Made by a program: the position numbers and the translations under genes. Below the pieces are notes generated by a model. The model made no database searches, was not told where the DNA came from, and saw only the letters and a program-made list of their open reading frames with translations. Of a DNA stretch of 43,427 nucleotides, positions 40,764-43,427 are shown one piece after another; position 1 is the stretch's first letter; every line of letters starts with the position of its first letter. This DNA is from Reyranella sp. (lineage in GTDB: Bacteria; Pseudomonadota; Alphaproteobacteria; Reyranellales; Reyranellaceae): the NCBI GenBank assembly GCA_019745575.1, contig JAIETA010000023.1, forward strand, positions 1 through 43,427, in the 5' to 3' direction.

Positions 40764-42200
40764 ATGACCGACACAGATCTCCTGTTCACTCCGGCCGCAA
40801 AAGCCGCCGCCCTCATCCGCTCGCGCAAACTCTCGCCCGTCGAGTATGTCGATGCGGTCTTGGCGGCGATCGAACGCGCCCAGCCCAGGCTCAACTGCTT
40901 CCGCGAGGTCACGGCCGAGCAGGCGCGGCGCGACGCGAAGAAGGCCGAGGAAGCCGTCACAAGGGGCGACAGGCTGGGGCCGCTGCACGGCATTCCCGTC
41001 AGCGTAAAAGACCTGGTCGACGTTGCGGGCGTGCCGACCCGGCACGGCTCGGCGATTTTCGAGGACAACCCACCGGCCTCAACCGACGACGTGCTGGTCC
41101 AGCGCCTGAAGACAGCCGGCGCCATCGTCATCGGCAAGGCGACGTCGCCCGAATTCGGCGTAAAAGGCCTGACCGATGGGCCCTCCTTCGGCATCACGCG
41201 CAATCCCTGGAATCTCGAGCGCACGCCGGGCGGTTCCAGCGGCGGCGGCGCAGCCGCGGTCGCCGCCGGCCTCGGTCCGCTCTCGCTCGGCACCGACGGC
41301 GCGGGCTCGATCCGCGGCCCGGCCTCGTGCTCGGGTCTGGTCGGCCTCAAGGCGACGCTGGGCGCCGTTCCCGCCGACACGACGCGCGACGCCTTCGGCA
41401 ACAATGTCTATGCCGGGCCGCTCGCCCGCACCATCACCGATGCGGCGATCATGCATGCCGCGCTCACAGGGCCCAGCGCCAGGGATCCGTGGAGCCAAGG
41501 CGGCGAAGACAAGCGCCAGCTCTCGCCCGCCCTCATGGGCGAGGACCTGAGCGGCATCCGCATCGGCTACATCGAACTCACAGCCAACCCGCGGATCGCC
41601 GGTGACGTGCGCACGAACACGCGCGCGTCGCTCGCCGCCTGGGAAGCCATGGGCGCCGACGTCGAGGAGGTGACGGAAAAGATCGACTGGATCGAATACG
41701 AGGGCCGCGTCCTCTACCAGGCGAACTTTGCGGTGTTCTGCGCCCAGTATCTGCCGAAGTGGCAAAACCAGATGGACCCGGTGACGCTGGCCTTCATGGA
41801 TCGAGGCGCCAGGTTCACGCTGGCCGATTTCCGCAATGCCCAATTTGCGCGAACGACGTTGTTCAGGAAGATCCAGTCATTGCTGGAGCGTTACGACTTC
41901 CTGGTGACGCCGACCAACGCGCGCACGGCGCTCGATGTCGGGCACGACGCCGCCAACGACGAGGTCGTGATCGACGGCGTGAAGTGCGGCATCACCCGCC
42001 AGGGCTGGACCGCCTACCAGTACCCCTTCAACCTGACCGGCCACCCGGCACTCGCCGTGCCCTCGGGCTTCGGCACCGATGGCCTGCCGACGTCGGTGCA
42101 GATCGTCGGCCGCTGGGCGGCCGAGACCGACGTCCTGCGGCTTGGAGCGCTCCTGGAGCGGGCGCGACCGTGGGCCCAGCACCGGCCATCCGCAGTGTGA
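40764..42200 (+). CDS. Amidase signature family protein
   Basis: Amidase of 478 residues with the Ser-cisSer-Lys triad: Lys82 (VSVKDLVD), cis-Ser158 (PGGSSGGG) and nucleophile Ser182 (GTDGAGSIRG). Unlike AtzF it has no extra C-terminal domain, so it is an ordinary amide hydrolase or GatA-like enzyme; it is not next to gatB or gatC. The start at 40764 (MTDTDLLFTP) is preferred to an in-frame codon 84 bases upstream that lies over the divergent TSUP gene. It is followed by a TRAP receptor on the same strand, 140 bases away. Confidence 0.92.
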   Translation: MTDTDLLFTPAAKAAALIRSRKLSPVEYVDAVLAAIERAQPRLNCFREVTAEQARRDAKKAEEAVTRGDRLGPLHGIPVSVKDLVDVAGVPTRHGSAIFEDNPPASTDDVLVQRLKTAGAIVIGKATSPEFGVKGLTDGPSFGITRNPWNLERTPGGSSGGGAAAVAAGLGPLSLGTDGAGSIRGPASCSGLVGLKATLGAVPADTTRDAFGNNVYAGPLARTITDAAIMHAALTGPSARDPWSQGGEDKRQLSPALMGEDLSGIRIGYIELTANPRIAGDVRTNTRASLAAWEAMGADVEEVTEKIDWIEYEGRVLYQANFAVFCAQYLPKWQNQMDPVTLAFMDRGARFTLADFRNAQFARTTLFRKIQSLLERYDFLVTPTNARTALDVGHDAANDEVVIDGVKCGITRQGWTAYQYPFNLTGHPALAVPSGFGTDGLPTSVQIVGRWAAETDVLRLGALLERARPWAQHRPSAV

Positions 42201-42217
42201 TCGATCGAAAATCACCC

Positions 42218-42233
42218 GCCGGCCGTCGCCGGC
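42218..42233. terminator. Short hairpin after the amidase gene
   Basis: gccggc (42218-42223) pairs with gccggc (42228-42233) around cgtc. It is weak alone but well placed 18 bases past the amidase stop. The remaining stretch to 42340 shows no other clear signal. Confidence 0.3.
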
Positions 42234-42340
42234 TTCCCTGGCCTCCGGGAGAATGCTAGCGTTGGCGATAATCAGGGACTTCACCAAGAAAATGCGGGCT
42301 GGGCTCAACCATGCCCGTGGCAAAAAGCAGGGAGACAGTG

Positions 42341-43405
42341 ATGAAATTCGCGGCAGTTCTCGGAATGGCGGTGGCTGCGGTCGTCGGCGGCAGCGGTATC
42401 GCGGCGGCGCAGGCGCCGGCAGATCTCGACACCAAGAAGTTCAATGTGATCGGCACGTGGAACTTCCTCAACATGTTCAAGAACGTCGAGGCACCGTTCT
42501 GGAACGAGCAGCTGGGCGCCGCCTCGGGCGGCAAGCTGACCGGCAACATCAAGTCGATCACCGAGCTTAACCTCAAGGGTACCGAGGTGCTGCGGCTGCT
42601 GAAGACCGGCGTCTACGACGTGGCGCATGCGCTGCCGATCTACGTCGACGACGGCGCCGCCGTGTTCGAGGCGTCGGACCTGTCGGGCGTGGCGACCAGC
42701 ATTACGCAACAGCGCGAGATCCTGAACGCCTGGCTGCCCGAGATGCAGAAGACGATGCGCGACAGGTTCGGCGCGCAGATCGTGGCCACCTTCGCCTTCC
42801 CGCAGCAGGTCTTCTACTGCCGCGACGAGATTTCCAGCCTGGCCGATCTCAAGGGCAAGAAGGTGCGCGTGCAAGGGGTTTCCCAGTCCGACCTGGTCAA
42901 GGCGCTGGGCGCCTCCTCGGTGACCATTCCTTTCGGCGAGGTCGTACCGGCGCTCGAGAAGGGCGTCGTCGACTGCGGCATCACCGGCACGCTGCCGGGC
43001 TACCAGGCGAAGTGGCCCGAGGTGGTGAAGACCATCGTCGATGTGTCGCTGGGCTACACCGCCGGCTTCGTGGCCGTGAACCTCAACAGCTGGAACAAGC
43101 TTTCCAAGCCGACCCAGGCCTTCATGACCGCCCAGTTCAAGAAGTTCGAGGACGCGGCCTGGGCGAGCGTCGAGTCGGATACGAAGGCCGGCATCGCCTG
43201 CAACACCGGCAACGCCCCGTGCCCCGTCGGGCCGGCCGCCAAGCTGAAACTCCTGACGCCCTCGGACGCCGATCGTGCCGCCATCAAGAAGGCGCTCAAC
43301 GACGCCGTCCTGCCGGAGTGGGCCAAGCGGTGCGGCGCGGAATGCGCCGCCAAGTGGACCGAGACGGTCGGCAAGCGCTACGGGCTGGTGGCCAAGGCCA
43401 ACTGA
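42341..43405 (+). CDS. TRAP transporter substrate-binding protein (DctP family)
   Basis: Periplasmic receptor of 354 residues for a TRAP secondary transporter. A Sec signal (MKFAAVLGMAVAAVVGG then IAAAQAPAD) is followed by the family pattern: an early FNVIGTWNFLNMFKNVEAPF, AHALPIYVDDGAAVFEAS, ISSLADLKGKKVRVQG with the conserved Arg that binds carboxylate, and FGEVVPALEKGVVDCGITG. AGGGAGACAGTG precedes the ATG at 42341; an upstream ATG at 42311 would only lengthen the signal. The membrane subunits DctQ and DctM may lie just beyond the window end, where the remaining 22 bases hold nothing. Confidence 0.92.
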   Translation: MKFAAVLGMAVAAVVGGSGIAAAQAPADLDTKKFNVIGTWNFLNMFKNVEAPFWNEQLGAASGGKLTGNIKSITELNLKGTEVLRLLKTGVYDVAHALPIYVDDGAAVFEASDLSGVATSITQQREILNAWLPEMQKTMRDRFGAQIVATFAFPQQVFYCRDEISSLADLKGKKVRVQGVSQSDLVKALGASSVTIPFGEVVPALEKGVVDCGITGTLPGYQAKWPEVVKTIVDVSLGYTAGFVAVNLNSWNKLSKPTQAFMTAQFKKFEDAAWASVESDTKAGIACNTGNAPCPVGPAAKLKLLTPSDADRAAIKKALNDAVLPEWAKRCGAECAAKWTETVGKRYGLVAKAN

Positions 43406-43427
43406 CCGGCACCGGGGTCCCGGCACT

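Overview
The window is high-GC, densely packed chromosomal DNA with the look of a metabolically versatile soil or freshwater alphaproteobacterium. The evidence is strong GC bias at third codon positions, many ATGA and GTGA stop/start overlaps, Tat-type signals on solute receptors, tripartite tricarboxylate (TTT) transport genes with Bug-type receptors, and palindromic extragenic repeats of the type common in Bradyrhizobium and relatives. Genus is a guess (Reyranella- or Bradyrhizobium-like). No rRNA, tRNA, CRISPR array, phage or complete insertion sequence was seen. No gene-free stretch exceeds 300 bases; the longest is 31966-32252.

Layout. 85-5761 (minus): a dipeptide/oligopeptide-type ABC transporter (receptor, two permeases, two ATPases), interrupted between dppC- and dppD-like genes by a 150-base block of extragenic repeats. 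It diverges from an allophanate hydrolase (atzF) and an SDR (5877-8446). 8471-10674 (minus): a regulator with two internally duplicated winged-helix units, and an FMN-dependent alpha-hydroxy-acid dehydrogenase. 10801-14662 (plus): a TauD-type dioxygenase followed by two solute receptors that have no membrane partner here. 14680-18937 (minus): a DapA-type aldolase/lyase and a single-chain acyl-CoA carboxylase (biotin carboxylase, biotin carrier and carboxyltransferase in one 1121-residue protein). 18967-20202: a flavodoxin-like reductase and an SDR. 20296-23257: a complete TTT transporter, order tctB-tctA-receptor.

23425-25785 (minus): two adjacent acyl-CoA dehydrogenases, perhaps one heteromeric enzyme. 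25872-26702: a DOPA-dioxygenase-like protein and a CinA C-terminal-type protein. 26760-27192 (minus): a HicBA toxin-antitoxin pair whose toxin is frameshifted. 27273-29259 (minus): DUF423 protein, SDR and crotonase, diverging from a 3-hydroxyacyl-CoA dehydrogenase (29344-30288). 30310-31965 (minus): an RhlE-like DEAD-box helicase with a repetitive GDRP tail. 32253-34231: an LLM-family monooxygenase overlapping a DMT exporter. 34244-35516 (minus): a secreted unknown and an SDR. 35577-36055: a frameshifted GFA-family gene. 36046-37065 epoxide-hydrolase-like; 37097-37909 crotonase. 38918-40707 region (minus): TSUP permease, 73-residue unknown, crotonase and MDR reductase tightly coupled. 40764-43405: an amidase and a TRAP-type receptor; the rest of the TRAP system, if any, lies outside.

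Overall the window reads as uptake of organic acids and small nitrogen compounds (ABC, TTT and TRAP receptors) feeding acyl-CoA chemistry (carboxylase, dehydrogenases, crotonases, SDRs). The points most worth a second look are the duplicated-wHTH regulator with a two-turn direct repeat over its own start codon, the receptor pair without permeases, three crotonases none of which has the classical Glu pair, and two frameshifts that are each healed by one extra G in a G run.
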